Part shown: positions 26,178 through 35,295 of the stretch, in pieces
Numbering within the stretch: the first letter of the stretch is position 1
How the letters are laid out: each line of letters opens with the position of its first letter
Source of the DNA: CAVOJV01 sp963696325
GTDB taxonomy: Bacteria > Pseudomonadota > Gammaproteobacteria > Competibacterales > Competibacteraceae
NCBI GenBank assembly: GCA_963696325.1
Contig: CAVOJV010000043.1
Span: forward strand, 1-60,628
Reading direction: 5' to 3'
DNA: 60,628 nt
The notes under the pieces: model-generated
What the model was told of the DNA's origin: nothing
Databases searched by the model: none
Seen by the model: the letters and a program-made list of their open reading frames with translations, nothing else
Made by a program: the position numbers and the translations under genes

Positions 26178-26956
26178 ATGAATGTCTTACCGGTTGGTAC
26201 GCACTTCTCGAAGTATTTCGACGTCACCTTCGCCAATACGCCGGAACTGCTTCGGCAGGTTGGGCAAGTAAGATTTGATGTTTATTGTCGGGAGTTCGGT
26301 TTTTTGCGGGAAGGAGACTACCCTGATGGGATAGAACGAGATGATTACGATGCCTATTCACTGCATTGCCTGGTGATCCATAAAGAGACCAATACACCTG
26401 CAGGTTGTGTTCGCCTGGTCAAAGTTCCTCAAAACAACCTTAGTTTGCTCTTGCCGCTTGAGAAGTTCTGCGGGTCCAGCCTGAACCATAACACCCTGCA
26501 CCCTAGCCTCTTCCCCGTGCCACTTTGGGTGAGATATCCCGACTGGCGGTCCATAGGATGTTTCGCAGACGGCGAGGTGAGTCTGCATCCCCTCTTGGAA
26601 CAAGTTCTATAACCTGGATTAAAGAGCCAGCTGAAGATGAGTACCGTACTTTCCCTCTGATCACTATTGCCCTAATTGCGGCATCCACTTCAATGATGGT
26701 TTTGACTCAAAGGCCTAACCTGTTCATTATGATTGAGAAAGGTTTGGCAGTCTTGTTAAGGCGCTTGGGCTTGCACTTCGCACAGGTAGGCGACACAGTC
26801 GATTATCATGGCCCACGCGCGGCTTACTTTATCTCGACTGATCAGATCCTCTGCGGGATGAAAGAGGGATTGCAGACATTGTATGATTACGTCTATAACA
26901 GTCTTGAAGTCCGCGCCTTGCAATTTGGAGTTGATCTCAGCGACGAGACCCGCTAG
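26178..26956 (+). pseudogene. Exosortase/PEP-CTERM-associated acyltransferase (AHL-synthase-like), one frameshift
   Basis: N-terminal frame: FANTPELLRQVGQVRFDVYC, REFGFLREGDYPDGIERDDY, DAYSLHCLVIHKETNTPAGC, VRLVKVP. From about 26520 a second frame continues ISRLAVHRMFRRRRG and IEKGLAVLLRRLGLHFAQVG. About 259 aa once one missing base is supplied. The order (short-chain acyl-carrier N-acyltransferase fold with R-F-x-V-Y and E-x-S-R-L-A-V) is that of the PEP-CTERM/exosortase system-associated acyltransferase family. No exosortase or PEP-CTERM gene is in the window. The product made is not known. Confidence 0.8.
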
Positions 26957-26989
26957 CTGCCTGCTGGCAGCTTAGGGATTTCTATCATC

Positions 26990-27997
26990 ATGACCGGTCG
27001 CCGACTTACCCGCCGCCAGCAGGCGCGTATCCAAAGCATCCAGCAACAGCGCCGGCAACGCGCCGAGGGTTCGACGCGCCACCCAGAAACCTCCAGCCAG
27101 TCGGGTCTGGGTATAGAACAGACCGGTCAAGTGATCGCCAATTATGGCTCCGCATTGATTATTGAGGATCACGAAGGCGGTTTACAGCGTTGCACGGTGC
27201 GGCAAAATTTGGGAACGTTGGCCTGCGGTGACCGGGTTATTTGGCAAGCCGGCGATGCTAGCGAGGGAGTAGTCAGCGCCGTCTTGCAACGTCGCTCCCT
27301 GCTGACCCGCCCTGACTACAGCGGCCGCCCGAAGCCCGTCGCCGCCAATCTGGACCTGGTGGCGGTGGTCGTGGCATCCCGCCCCGAATTGAATGAGTTC
27401 CTTATCGACCGTTATCTGGTCGCTATCGCCACCATCGGGGTAGACTCACTCGTGGTGGTAAACAAGACTGATCTGTTGGCTGTGGACGAGCTGGCAGCAT
27501 TGGAAACACGGCTTTCCACCTACTGGCGCATTGGTTATCCACTGCTGTTCGCCAGTGCCCGGTTAGATCATGGCCTGGATGCACTGCGCGCCCGCCTTAA
27601 GGATCACACCAGCATTCTGGTAGGGCAGTCCGGCGTGGGCAAATCGTCCCTAGTCAAAGCGCTGTTGCCAGACCTGGAAATCCGCATCCAAGCCCTTTCC
27701 ATAGCGACCGGACAAGGCACTCACACTACCACCAGCAGTACCCTCTACCACCTGCCGGATGGTGGTGATTTGATTGACTCACCGGGCGTGCGCAGTTTCG
27801 AGTTGGGGGACTTGCCTCCCGATGACCTGGAGCGCGGCTTTGTAGAATTTAGTCCCTACCTGGGGCGCTGCCGGTTTTCCAATTGCAGCCACATGGTGGA
27901 ACCCGGCTGCGCCTTACTGGCAGCCGTGGCCCAGGGAAAAATCGATTCGCGCCGCTTGCAGAGTTATCACCAACTCAAGCTTTCACGACAGAAATAG
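26990..27997 (+). CDS. rsgA: Ribosome small-subunit biogenesis GTPase
   Basis: 335 aa. The N-terminal OB-fold (GQVIANYGSALIIEDHEGGL) precedes the circularly permuted GTPase. G4 (VVNKTDLLAV) comes before G1 (ILVGQSGVGKSSLVKALLPD) and G3 (LIDSPGVRSFEL). The C-terminal zinc knuckle has Cys and His in CRFSNCSHMVEPGCALL. It helps 30S maturation. No clear partner gene is near; it faces the genes of the hit-recR group. Confidence 0.95.
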   Translation: MTGRRLTRRQQARIQSIQQQRRQRAEGSTRHPETSSQSGLGIEQTGQVIANYGSALIIEDHEGGLQRCTVRQNLGTLACGDRVIWQAGDASEGVVSAVLQRRSLLTRPDYSGRPKPVAANLDLVAVVVASRPELNEFLIDRYLVAIATIGVDSLVVVNKTDLLAVDELAALETRLSTYWRIGYPLLFASARLDHGLDALRARLKDHTSILVGQSGVGKSSLVKALLPDLEIRIQALSIATGQGTHTTTSSTLYHLPDGGDLIDSPGVRSFELGDLPPDDLERGFVEFSPYLGRCRFSNCSHMVEPGCALLAAVAQGKIDSRRLQSYHQLKLSRQK

Positions 27998-28029
27998 TCA
28001 ATGCAATGCGCCTCTTCTGCCGGCCAGCC

Positions 28030-28374
28030 TCAGCCCGGTGGCCAGCCCATGCGCCGGCCCGCCAGCAGGTGCATATGGACATGAAAAATATCCTGCCCGC
28101 CGTCTCGGTTGCAGTTGATCAGGGTCCGATACCCGCTCTCGGCCACCCCTAGACCCGCAGCCACCTGCTTGGCCACCAGGAACAGGCGACCCATCAAGTC
28201 GATATCTCCATCGGTCAGGTCGTTGAGCGTGGGAATGGGACGTTTGGGGATGATCACCACATGCACCGGTGCCTGCGGATTGATGTCCCGGAACGCCAGC
28301 ACCTGTTCATCTTCATACACAATATCGGCCGGAATCTGCCGAGCGATGATCTTGGTGAAAACAGTGTCGCTCAT
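28030..28374 (-). CDS. hinT: HIT-family nucleotide-binding protein (HinT-like)
   Basis: 114 aa, the standard size. The histidine triad is HVHMHLLAG near the C-terminus, with upstream DIVYEDEQVLAFRDINPQAP and VHVVIIPKRPIPTLNDLT. It is a purine-nucleoside phosphoramidase-type hydrolase acting in the cytoplasm. It is the last gene of the leftward dnaX-ybaB-recR group, 20 nt from recR. Confidence 0.93.
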   Translation of the reverse strand: MSDTVFTKIIARQIPADIVYEDEQVLAFRDINPQAPVHVVIIPKRPIPTLNDLTDGDIDLMGRLFLVAKQVAAGLGVAESGYRTLINCNRDGGQDIFHVHMHLLAGRRMGWPPG

Positions 28375-28394
28375 TTGTTCAGCTCATGCTCTCG

Positions 28395-28991
28395 TTAGAG
28401 TTCCCGGCGGCCGCTGAAGGCGTGCGCCAGGGTGCCGCCATCGATGTATTCCAACTCGCCGCCCAAGGGCACTCCATGAGCAATGCGGGTGGCGCGGATG
28501 CTGCGCTCGCGGGCCAGGCTGGCAATATAATGAGCGGTGGCTTCTCCCTCTACCGTGGGATTGGTGGCCAGAATCACCTCGCGCACCTCACCTGCCGCCA
28601 GCCGCTCCTCCAGTTGCTCCAGACCCAGCTCGGCCGGACCGATGCCATCCAGAGGGGATAGATGCCCCATCAGGACGAAATAAACGCCCCGGTAGCCGGT
28701 AGCCTGCTCCACCGCCAAGACGTCCGCGGGAGTCTCGATAACGCACAGCAAAGAATGATCACGCCCAGGGTTCATGCACAGCGCGCAGGTATCGGTCTCG
28801 CTTAGATTACGGCATAGACGGCAATGGCCGATACCTTCCAGGGCTTTTTGCAGGGTCTCAGCCAGACGCCGCGCACCCACCCGGTCCCGCTCCAGCAGAT
28901 GCAAAGCCATGCGCTGGGCGGACTTTGGACCCACACCCGGCAGGCACCGCAGCGCTTCCATGAGCTGTCTCAACAAGGGGGAATAAATCAT
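28395..28991 (-). CDS. recR: Recombination protein RecR
   Basis: 198 aa from ATG 28991 (earlier in-frame starts lack support); E. coli RecR is 201 aa. Helix-hairpin-helix LRCLPGVGPKSAQRMALHLL, four-Cys zinc finger CRLCRNLSETDTCALC, and Toprim block LLCVIETPADVLAVEQATGY. C-terminal ATRIAHGVPLGGELEYIDGG. Works with RecFO at gaps in DNA. The order dnaX-ybaB-recR is conserved. Confidence 0.95.
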   Translation of the reverse strand: MIYSPLLRQLMEALRCLPGVGPKSAQRMALHLLERDRVGARRLAETLQKALEGIGHCRLCRNLSETDTCALCMNPGRDHSLLCVIETPADVLAVEQATGYRGVYFVLMGHLSPLDGIGPAELGLEQLEERLAAGEVREVILATNPTVEGEATAHYIASLARERSIRATRIAHGVPLGGELEYIDGGTLAHAFSGRREL

Positions 28992-28998
28992 CAGTCCA

Positions 28999-29328
28999 TC
29001 AGAACGGCAGCTTGAAATCACCACCCAGGGGTAGTCCCATTCCCCCCGTCACCCCGGCGAATTTCTCCTGTACGGCTTTTTCCACTTTATGGACCGCATC
29101 GTTGATAGCAGCCGCCACCAGATCTTCCAGCATGTCCTTGTCATCCTGCAGCAGGCTTTCATCGATACTGACCCGCCGCACCTCATGGCGCCCTGTCATG
29201 ATTAACTTGACCAACCCTCCACCGGATTCACCGGCGATCTCCAGATTAGCCACCTCCTCCTGGGCCTTTTGCAGATTCTCCTGCATCTTTTGCGCCTGCT
29301 TCATCAGATTGCCTAAGCCACCTTTCAT
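28999..29328 (-). CDS. ybaB: YbaB/EbfC nucleoid-associated protein
   Basis: 109 aa (GTG at 29334 would add two residues; ATG 29328 has ggag 10 nt before it). N-terminal KGGLGNLMKQAQKMQENLQK, coiled-coil core, and IDESLLQDDKDMLEDLVAAA in the C-terminal half. Binds DNA as a dimer. Between dnaX and recR, with 7 nt to recR. Confidence 0.93.
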   Translation of the reverse strand: MKGGLGNLMKQAQKMQENLQKAQEEVANLEIAGESGGGLVKLIMTGRHEVRRVSIDESLLQDDKDMLEDLVAAAINDAVHKVEKAVQEKFAGVTGGMGLPLGGDFKLPF

Positions 29329-29389
29329 AGTCACTGCTCTCCGGTTTGTTGATCGAGGCTAGAGGATAGCGGCATTGGGATGCCATTGG

Positions 29390-31000
29390 TCAGTCCAAGG
29401 GGGTGATGGAATCGGGTTTTACCTGAGCGTTGAAAGTCTCGCACAGGGCCTGCACATTGGGGTCGCTGGTGATGGCTGTCACAGCGGCCTGCTGGCGCTC
29501 TGCCTGGCAGCGGGCTTGTTCCCGGGCCGGTGTCGCCGTTACCGGTTCCCCCACCTGGATAGACAGGTGCAGGGTTTCCCCATAGTGCGCTGCCAGGGCC
29601 TCCTGCAAACTCCGCTCGGCGTTCTTGTTGTTAACCATATACGCATGCGCGGGTTCCAACTGCAACCGCAGGTTATTGCCCTCACGCCCCAGCAATACGC
29701 AGTTCAGCGCCAGTTGTTGGGCCATCCCCTTAAGCCCAAGGCGCGCGACGATAGCGCTCCAGTCCGCAGCCGCCTCGGCTAGCTGGTTAGCGCGTACGGG
29801 AACAGGTGATGGGGGCGATTCACCAGCGGGGGCGGGCGGGATTGCCTGGGACCTGGTTGCAGCAGGCAACACGACAACCGGCGTCTGGCGAGCGCGGTAC
29901 GGGGTTTCCTCGGCGGTTACCGGACGGAAGCACAACATGCGCAGCAGGACCATCTCGAAACCACCCCGCGGCTCGGGCGACAGTGGGAGATCGCGGCGGC
30001 CGAGCAGGGCGATCTGATACAACAATTGCACATCTTCCGGCGCCAGGGCGACGGCCAGGCGGCACACCGCCTCAGCATCAGCCCAGCTATCATCCACTGC
30101 CTTAGGAACGATCTGCACCAGGGCGATACGCTGCAATAGGGAGATCAGATCGGCCAGCACCGCCGCATAATCCGGCGCCATTCGGTCCAGTTCGGCAACG
30201 GCTTGGAGGACGGCGCCGGCATCGCCGGCAGCCAGGGCGTCCAGCAAGTCCAATACAGAGCGCTGATCGATGCTGCCCAGCATGGCGTTAACATCGGGCA
30301 GCCCCACCCGTCCACCGCCAAAGGCGATGGCCTGATCCAGCAGGCTCAGCGCATCCCGCATACTGCCCTCCCCCGCCTGGGCAAGCTGCGTCAGGGCCGT
30401 GGTCTCCCGCTCGATACCTTCCTGTTCCAGAATGACCTCGAGGCGTTCCGCGATCAGAGAGGTCGGCAAGCGCCTGAGGTTGAACTGCAAGCAGCGGGAC
30501 AAGATGGTCACCGGCAACCGCTGCGGATCGGTGGTAGCCAGCAGAAACTTGACGTGAGGCGGCGGCTCTTCCAGCGTTTTCAACAAAGCGTTGAAGCTGT
30601 GCATGGACAGCATGTGCACCTCATCGATGAGATACACCTTGTAGCGGCCGCGGGTAGGGGCATATTGGACATTCTCCAGCAAGTCGCGGGTATCTTCCAC
30701 CTTGGTGCGGGAGGCGGCGTCCACTTCGAGCAGGTCCACGAAACGACCCTCATCGATCTCACGGCAGGCCGAGCATGTGCCGCAGGGAGTAGAGGTCACC
30801 CCTCGCTCGCAATTGAGGGATTTGGCCAAGATTCGTGCGATGGTGGTCTTGCCAACACCGCGAGTGCCGGTAAACAGAAAGGCATGGTGCAGGCGGTCAT
30901 TATCCAGGGCATTGACCAAAGCACGGACCACATGCTCTTGTCCCACCAGTTCCTGGAAGATGTGGGGACGCCATTTTCGCGCCAGAACCTGGTAACTCAT
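29390..31000 (-). CDS. dnaX: DNA polymerase III subunits tau/gamma
   Basis: 536 aa from ATG 31000 (MSYQVLARKWRP is the normal start). Walker A TGTRGVGKTTIARILAKSLN, zinc-finger Cys in CERGVTSTPCGTCSACREID, Walker B YKVYLIDEVHML, sensor 1 LLATTDPQRLPVTIL. Domain III follows, then a Pro-rich linker near residue 380-400 and a C-terminal alpha-binding-like domain. Shorter than E. coli tau (643). No clear slippery heptamer for a gamma form was seen by eye. SRP RNA is just upstream. Confidence 0.95.
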   Translation of the reverse strand: MSYQVLARKWRPHIFQELVGQEHVVRALVNALDNDRLHHAFLFTGTRGVGKTTIARILAKSLNCERGVTSTPCGTCSACREIDEGRFVDLLEVDAASRTKVEDTRDLLENVQYAPTRGRYKVYLIDEVHMLSMHSFNALLKTLEEPPPHVKFLLATTDPQRLPVTILSRCLQFNLRRLPTSLIAERLEVILEQEGIERETTALTQLAQAGEGSMRDALSLLDQAIAFGGGRVGLPDVNAMLGSIDQRSVLDLLDALAAGDAGAVLQAVAELDRMAPDYAAVLADLISLLQRIALVQIVPKAVDDSWADAEAVCRLAVALAPEDVQLLYQIALLGRRDLPLSPEPRGGFEMVLLRMLCFRPVTAEETPYRARQTPVVVLPAATRSQAIPPAPAGESPPSPVPVRANQLAEAAADWSAIVARLGLKGMAQQLALNCVLLGREGNNLRLQLEPAHAYMVNNKNAERSLQEALAAHYGETLHLSIQVGEPVTATPAREQARCQAERQQAAVTAITSDPNVQALCETFNAQVKPDSITPLD

Positions 31001-31056
31001 AGGCTGCCTTGGAAGCGGTAGGCTATCAACAACTTTAGTAGCAGTCGGCGCAAGGC

Positions 31057-31168
31057 GGCGACCCATACCAGCCACACCCCGGCGCCCGACGTCGCTGCTG
31101 CCGCTGCTCCCTTCCGGGCCTGACGGGGTTCACAGTTTGTCGTCGCGAGGGGACCGATACGGGCCACC
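31057..31168 (-). ncRNA. ffs: SRP (4.5S) RNA
   Basis: The minus strand carries the conserved SRP RNA tip region: gaaccccgtcaggcccggaa, then gggagcag, the binding site for Ffh. The flanking arms (ggtggcccgta and tatgggtcgcc) pair to close a long hairpin of about 110 nt. It lies directly before dnaX. Ends are estimated to within a few bases. Confidence 0.9.
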
Positions 31169-31239
31169 ATTGAACTCTATAGCGCCGTGCTAGCATTAAA
31201 CGCTGGTTGATGAGAGAGTCCAGTGACCAACGTTATGAG

Positions 31240-31330
31240 TGGCGGAGAGGGAGGGATTCGAACCCTCGATACGCTATTAACGTATACACACTTTCCAGGC
31301 GTGCTCCTTAAGCCACTCGGACACCTCTCC
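31240..31330 (-). tRNA. tRNA-Ser, anticodon GGA
   Basis: 91 nt with encoded CCA. Acceptor ggagagg pairs with cctctcc; the anticodon loop is ctggaaa; a long variable arm is typical of tRNA-Ser; the T loop reads ttcgaat. Reads UCC/UCU codons. Confidence 0.95.
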
Positions 31331-31362
31331 GGAAATCAGTTCGCTGTAATGCTGTAATTAAA

Positions 31363-31429
31363 GAGGCGCAAGAGGATAACCCAATCATGCCTCTAAGGCA
31401 ATGCCAGGCATCTTTCCCTGGTGCGCCTC
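31363..31429 (-). ncRNA. Structured 3' region downstream of pnp, possible terminator
   Basis: On the minus strand an outer stem gaggcgc/gcgcctc (31429-31423 and 31369-31363) closes two inner hairpins: ccagg/cctgg (31421-31404) and tgcct/aggca (31100-series bases 31400-31388). After the outer stem comes tttaattacag. This is a three-way junction just after pnp. It could end the transcript or protect its 3' end. Pairing was found by eye only. Confidence 0.4.
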
Positions 31430-31449
31430 AGGACTAGCGAACGCCGCAG

Positions 31450-33528
31450 TCAATCCAAGGCTTTCATGCTGAGGCGAATGCGCCCCTGTTTGTCAATCTC
31501 CAGAACCTTGACTTTGACGACATCGCCTACCGCGAGCTTGTCGCTGACGTTCTGGACGCGCTCCTGGCAGATCTGGGAAATATGCACCATGCCGTCACGG
31601 CCCGGCAGAATGGCGACAAAGGCGCCGAAATCCATGATCCGAACCACCTTGCCCTCGTAGATCTGGCCAACCTCGACATCGGCGGTGATCTGCTCGATGC
31701 GGCGGCGGGCCTCATCGCCGGCAGCCTTATCCACCGAAGCGATCTTAACAGTACCGTTATCGTCGATATCGATGGTAGCACCGGTCTCCTCGGTGATGGC
31801 GCGAATGGTCACCCCGCCTTTGCCAATCACATCGCGGATCTTATCAGGATTGATGCGGATCGTAATGATTCGTGGCGCGTATTTTGACATCTCACCGCGG
31901 GGCTGCGGGATAGCCTCGTTCATCTTGTCCAGGATATGCAGACGGCCTTCCCGAGCCTGCCCCAGAGCCACCTTCATGATCTCTGCGGTAATGCCATCGA
32001 TCTTGATATCCATCTGCAAGGCGGTAACCCCCTGGGCAGTACCCGCCACCTTGAAGTCCATATCGCCCAAGTGGTCCTCGTCGCCCAGAATATCAGTCAG
32101 CACGGCGAACTGCTCGGCATGTTTAATCAACCCCATAGCGATACCGGCCACGGGTGCCTTGATAGGTACGCCTGCATCCATCAGGGACAAGCTGGTGCCG
32201 CAGACGGAAGCCATGGAACTGGAGCCGTTGGATTCGGTGATTTCGGAAACCACCCGGATGACATAAGGGAAATTATCCATATCAGGCATGATGGCGTGCA
32301 CACTACGCTTGGCCAACCGCCCGTGGCCGATCTCTCGGCGTTTGGGACTGCCCACCATGCCGGTCTCGCCCACGCTATAGGGCGGAAAATTATAGTGCAG
32401 CATGAAGGGCTCGCGATATTCCCCTTCAATGGCATCGATGACCTGGGCATCCTTGGTGGTGCCTAAGGTCGTCACCACCAATGCCTGGGTCTCGCCACGC
32501 GTAAACAGGGCTGAGCCATGGGTGCGAGGCAACACGCCGGTACGGATGCTAATCGGGCGCACGGTACGCAGGTCACGGCCATCGATGCGTGCTTCTCCCG
32601 CCAGGATACGCCCGCGGACGATGCGTTTTTCCACACCCGCCAAAGCCTTTGTTACGTCATCAGCCGACCAACCGGCAGATTCCCGATTGACCAGTTGCGC
32701 GACGACGCTAGCGCGAACATCCCGGAGGTTCTGCTGACGGGCCTGTTTCTCGGCAATCTGATAAGCAGCAGTCAAAGCAGCCTCGGCGGTGTTGACGGCA
32801 TCTTCCAAAGCCTGACTCTTGGCTGGAGCCTGCCAGTCCCAGGCTTGCACTCCCGCCTCGCTGGCAAGTTCACGGATAGCGCGGATGGCAACCTGCAGTT
32901 GCTCGTGACCGAACAGCACGGCACCCAGCATGATTTCTTCGGCAAGTTCATCCGCCTCCGACTCAACCATCAGCACGGCGCCTTCGGTACCGGCCACCAC
33001 CAGATCAAGTTGGGAATCCTCCAACTCACTAAGCGTGGGATTGAGCAGATAGCGGCCATCTCGATAGCCCACCCTGGCGCCACCGATGGGCCCATTGAAG
33101 GGAATTCCCGCCAACACCAGAGCCGCCGAGGCGCCCAACATAGCGGGAATATCGGGGTTTACCTCGCTGTTCACAGACAGCACGGTAGCGATGACCTGCA
33201 CCTCGTTAGTGAACCCATTGGGAAACAGGGGCCGCAGAGGACGATCAATCAGCCGGGAGATCAGCGTTTCACTCTCGGAGGGCCGGCCCTCGCGACGGAA
33301 AAACCCGCCGGGAATACGGCCCGCCGCATAGCTGCGTTCCTGATAGTTTACCGTGAGGGGGAAAAAATCCCGGCCTTCCACAGTTTCCTTGGCGCCTACC
33401 GCGGTCACCAGAACGACCGTGTCAGACATATTCACCAGCACCGCGCCATTGGCTTGACGGGCAATTTCGCCTGTCTCCAACGTTACCGTGTGGTCACCAT
33501 ACTGAAATACTTTTTTTAGAGGAGTCAC
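31450..33528 (-). CDS. pnp: Polynucleotide phosphorylase
   Basis: 692 aa, near E. coli's 711. First RNase PH-like core (VTLETGEIARQANGAVLVNM, FFRREGRPSESETLISRLID), helical linker, second catalytic core (VLPRTHGSALFTRGETQALV, SEITESNGSSSMASVCGTSL, SLMDAGVPIKAPVAGIAMGL). KH domain with IRDVIGKGGVTIRAITEETG. C-terminal S1 domain (YEGKVVRIMDFGAFVAILPG). Phosphorolytic 3'-5' RNA decay and degradosome subunit. 35 nt after rpsO, as usual. Confidence 0.97.
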   Translation of the reverse strand: MTPLKKVFQYGDHTVTLETGEIARQANGAVLVNMSDTVVLVTAVGAKETVEGRDFFPLTVNYQERSYAAGRIPGGFFRREGRPSESETLISRLIDRPLRPLFPNGFTNEVQVIATVLSVNSEVNPDIPAMLGASAALVLAGIPFNGPIGGARVGYRDGRYLLNPTLSELEDSQLDLVVAGTEGAVLMVESEADELAEEIMLGAVLFGHEQLQVAIRAIRELASEAGVQAWDWQAPAKSQALEDAVNTAEAALTAAYQIAEKQARQQNLRDVRASVVAQLVNRESAGWSADDVTKALAGVEKRIVRGRILAGEARIDGRDLRTVRPISIRTGVLPRTHGSALFTRGETQALVVTTLGTTKDAQVIDAIEGEYREPFMLHYNFPPYSVGETGMVGSPKRREIGHGRLAKRSVHAIMPDMDNFPYVIRVVSEITESNGSSSMASVCGTSLSLMDAGVPIKAPVAGIAMGLIKHAEQFAVLTDILGDEDHLGDMDFKVAGTAQGVTALQMDIKIDGITAEIMKVALGQAREGRLHILDKMNEAIPQPRGEMSKYAPRIITIRINPDKIRDVIGKGGVTIRAITEETGATIDIDDNGTVKIASVDKAAGDEARRRIEQITADVEVGQIYEGKVVRIMDFGAFVAILPGRDGMVHISQICQERVQNVSDKLAVGDVVKVKVLEIDKQGRIRLSMKALD

Positions 33529-33563
33529 GAAATCATCCTAACGGGCACGACCAGCAAGAAGGG

Positions 33564-33833
33564 TTAGCGTCGCAGACTGAGGCGCGCGATCAAATCCTGG
33601 TAGCGCTGCAAATACTTTTTTCTCAGGTAATCCAAAAGCTTGCGGCGCTGATTTACCATTTTTAACAACCCGCGACGGGAATGGTGATCATGCTTATGGG
33701 TTGCAAAATGAGTCTGCAAATCATTAATGCGGTTGGTCAACAGGGCAACCTGTACCTCGGCGGAGCCGGTATCGGCGGCACCACGCTGAAAATCCCGCAC
33801 AATTTGCGATTTCTGTTCAGTGTTCAGCGACAT
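33564..33833 (-). CDS. rpsO: Ribosomal protein uS15
   Basis: 89 aa, the exact family length. QRGAADTGSAEVQVALLTNR, RINDLQTHFATHKHDHHSRR, GLLKMVNQRRKLLDYLRKKY. Binds 16S rRNA early in 30S assembly. In the conserved truB-rpsO-pnp order. The 80-nt gap before it (33834-33915) is AT-rich and may hold its promoter. Confidence 0.97.
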   Translation of the reverse strand: MSLNTEQKSQIVRDFQRGAADTGSAEVQVALLTNRINDLQTHFATHKHDHHSRRGLLKMVNQRRKLLDYLRKKYLQRYQDLIARLSLRR

Positions 33834-33915
33834 AGCAAAAGAACTCCAGTCGTTTCAATAAGCTAGAAGAATATTAATCTTGCCCGGCATCCAAACAAGC
33901 AATACATAAGCATCC

Positions 33916-34824
33916 TTACTGTTGTAGTAGGCGCCGCGGCGCCACCCAACCCTCCTCCTTGACCTCGCCTATTCCCAGGAAACAGCCCTCCTCATCGTAA
34001 AGGCGCACCCAACCCTGGGACAAGGTCTCAGGTATCAAAACGGCCTGTCCCCTCAGCAAGCAATACGTGGCAGAGCTTTGGACGGAGACCGCCGGCCATG
34101 CCATGACGGCTGTATCTATCGCCAGCAGCATGGCATCCAGGGCCTCCAATCCTTGTTCCGCCCGAATCCGCAAGTTCTCCAGCGTGATCATCTGGGCGGC
34201 ATCATAAGGTTCCACGCCGGTCCGGCGCAATTCCACGATATGAGCGCCGCAACCCAGCATCTCCCCCAGATCCTCCGCCAGCGTGCGGACATAGGTGCCC
34301 TTTGAGCAATGCACCTGGCACTCCAAACGCTCTCCATTCAGGTTCAGCAACCGCAGGGCATGGATGATCACTTTGCGCGGTTGCCGTTCCACGTCGATGC
34401 CTTGGCGGGCCAGCTTATACAGGCGCTGGCCCTGCTGCTTAAGTGCCGAGTACATGGGTGGTACTTGCGGGATTTCCCCGACAAAGCGTTCCAGCGCCGC
34501 GGCTACCGTTGCCTGCTGAAGCGCACCGACGGGGCGGACACGTAGAATCTCGCCCTCGGCATCACCCGTGCGGGTGGTAACGCCCAAACGGCACACAAAG
34601 CGGTAAGCCTTCTGAGCCTCGAGAAGAAATCCTGAAACCTTGGTCGCCTCACCCAGACAGATAGGCAACAAACCGCTGGCCAATGGGTCCAGGCTGCCGG
34701 TATGACCGGCTTTACGAGCCTGGTAAAGACGCTTTACGATTTGCAGGGCGGCATTGGAGCTAAGCCCGCTGGGCTTGTCCAGCAGTACTATCCCGCTTAC
34801 CGGCCTTGCGCGTTGTACCGCCAC
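33916..34824 (-). CDS. truB: tRNA pseudouridine-55 synthase
   Basis: 302 aa (E. coli 314). SGIVLLDKPSGLSSNAALQI, catalytic Asp in GHTGSLDPLASGLLPICLGE, ATKVSGFLLEAQKAYRF, GEIPQVPPMYSALKQQGQRL, CSKGTYVRTLAEDLGEMLGC. A PUA-like tail follows. Makes pseudouridine 55 in the T loop. 31 nt after rbfA. Confidence 0.96.
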   Translation of the reverse strand: MAVQRARPVSGIVLLDKPSGLSSNAALQIVKRLYQARKAGHTGSLDPLASGLLPICLGEATKVSGFLLEAQKAYRFVCRLGVTTRTGDAEGEILRVRPVGALQQATVAAALERFVGEIPQVPPMYSALKQQGQRLYKLARQGIDVERQPRKVIIHALRLLNLNGERLECQVHCSKGTYVRTLAEDLGEMLGCGAHIVELRRTGVEPYDAAQMITLENLRIRAEQGLEALDAMLLAIDTAVMAWPAVSVQSSATYCLLRGQAVLIPETLSQGWVRLYDEEGCFLGIGEVKEEGWVAPRRLLQQ

Positions 34825-34855
34825 GTTAAAGAGTCCCGTCCAGCCGCCTTAGGCC

Positions 34856-35251
34856 CTAACGAGACTTCTCCTCGTGCGCATCGTCATGATGCCGTGCGGC
34901 ATCGGCGGTCACCGCGGCGTCGATTAACGCCGATAAACGCGCACCCTGCTCCACGACCTCATCGTAAACGAATTCCAAGCGGGGCACGGTGCGAATATAC
35001 ATCTTGCGCCCCAACTGGTGACGCAGCATAGGCGCCACTTGATTCAGATTAGCCACAAGGACTCCGCGTTCGGCAGGATCGCCCAGAATAGTTACATACA
35101 CCTTGGCATGGGCCAGATCGCGCGTCACCTTCACGCCGGTGATAGAGACCATCGCCATGCGAGGATCGCGGACTTCATCGCGAATCAACTGCGCCAAATC
35201 ACGGCGAATCTGCTCGCCGATCCGGCGGGTACGGGAAAACTCTTTGGGCAT
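34856..35251 (-). CDS. rbfA: Ribosome-binding factor A
   Basis: 131 aa. FSRTRRIGEQIRRDLAQLIR, DEVRDPRMAMVSITGVKVTR, DLAHAKVYVTILG, RTVPRLEFVYDEVVEQGARL. KH-like fold binding the 30S 16S rRNA 5' end. A short charged tail (HHDDAHEEKSR) is added. 44 nt after infB. Confidence 0.96.
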   Translation of the reverse strand: MPKEFSRTRRIGEQIRRDLAQLIRDEVRDPRMAMVSITGVKVTRDLAHAKVYVTILGDPAERGVLVANLNQVAPMLRHQLGRKMYIRTVPRLEFVYDEVVEQGARLSALIDAAVTADAARHHDDAHEEKSR

Positions 35252-35295
35252 GCTCTGATTAGCCTTTTGAGAATATCAGCTTGTGGACGAATCAG

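Noticed and set aside
29390..31000. Programmed frameshift in dnaX for a gamma form
   Set aside because: I saw no clear A-rich slippery heptamer with a downstream hairpin at the expected place, so I do not claim one.
31363..31429. The structured region as another attC site
   Set aside because: It lacks the 7-bp cores and the long imperfect arms; it is on a housekeeping transcript rather than among cassettes.
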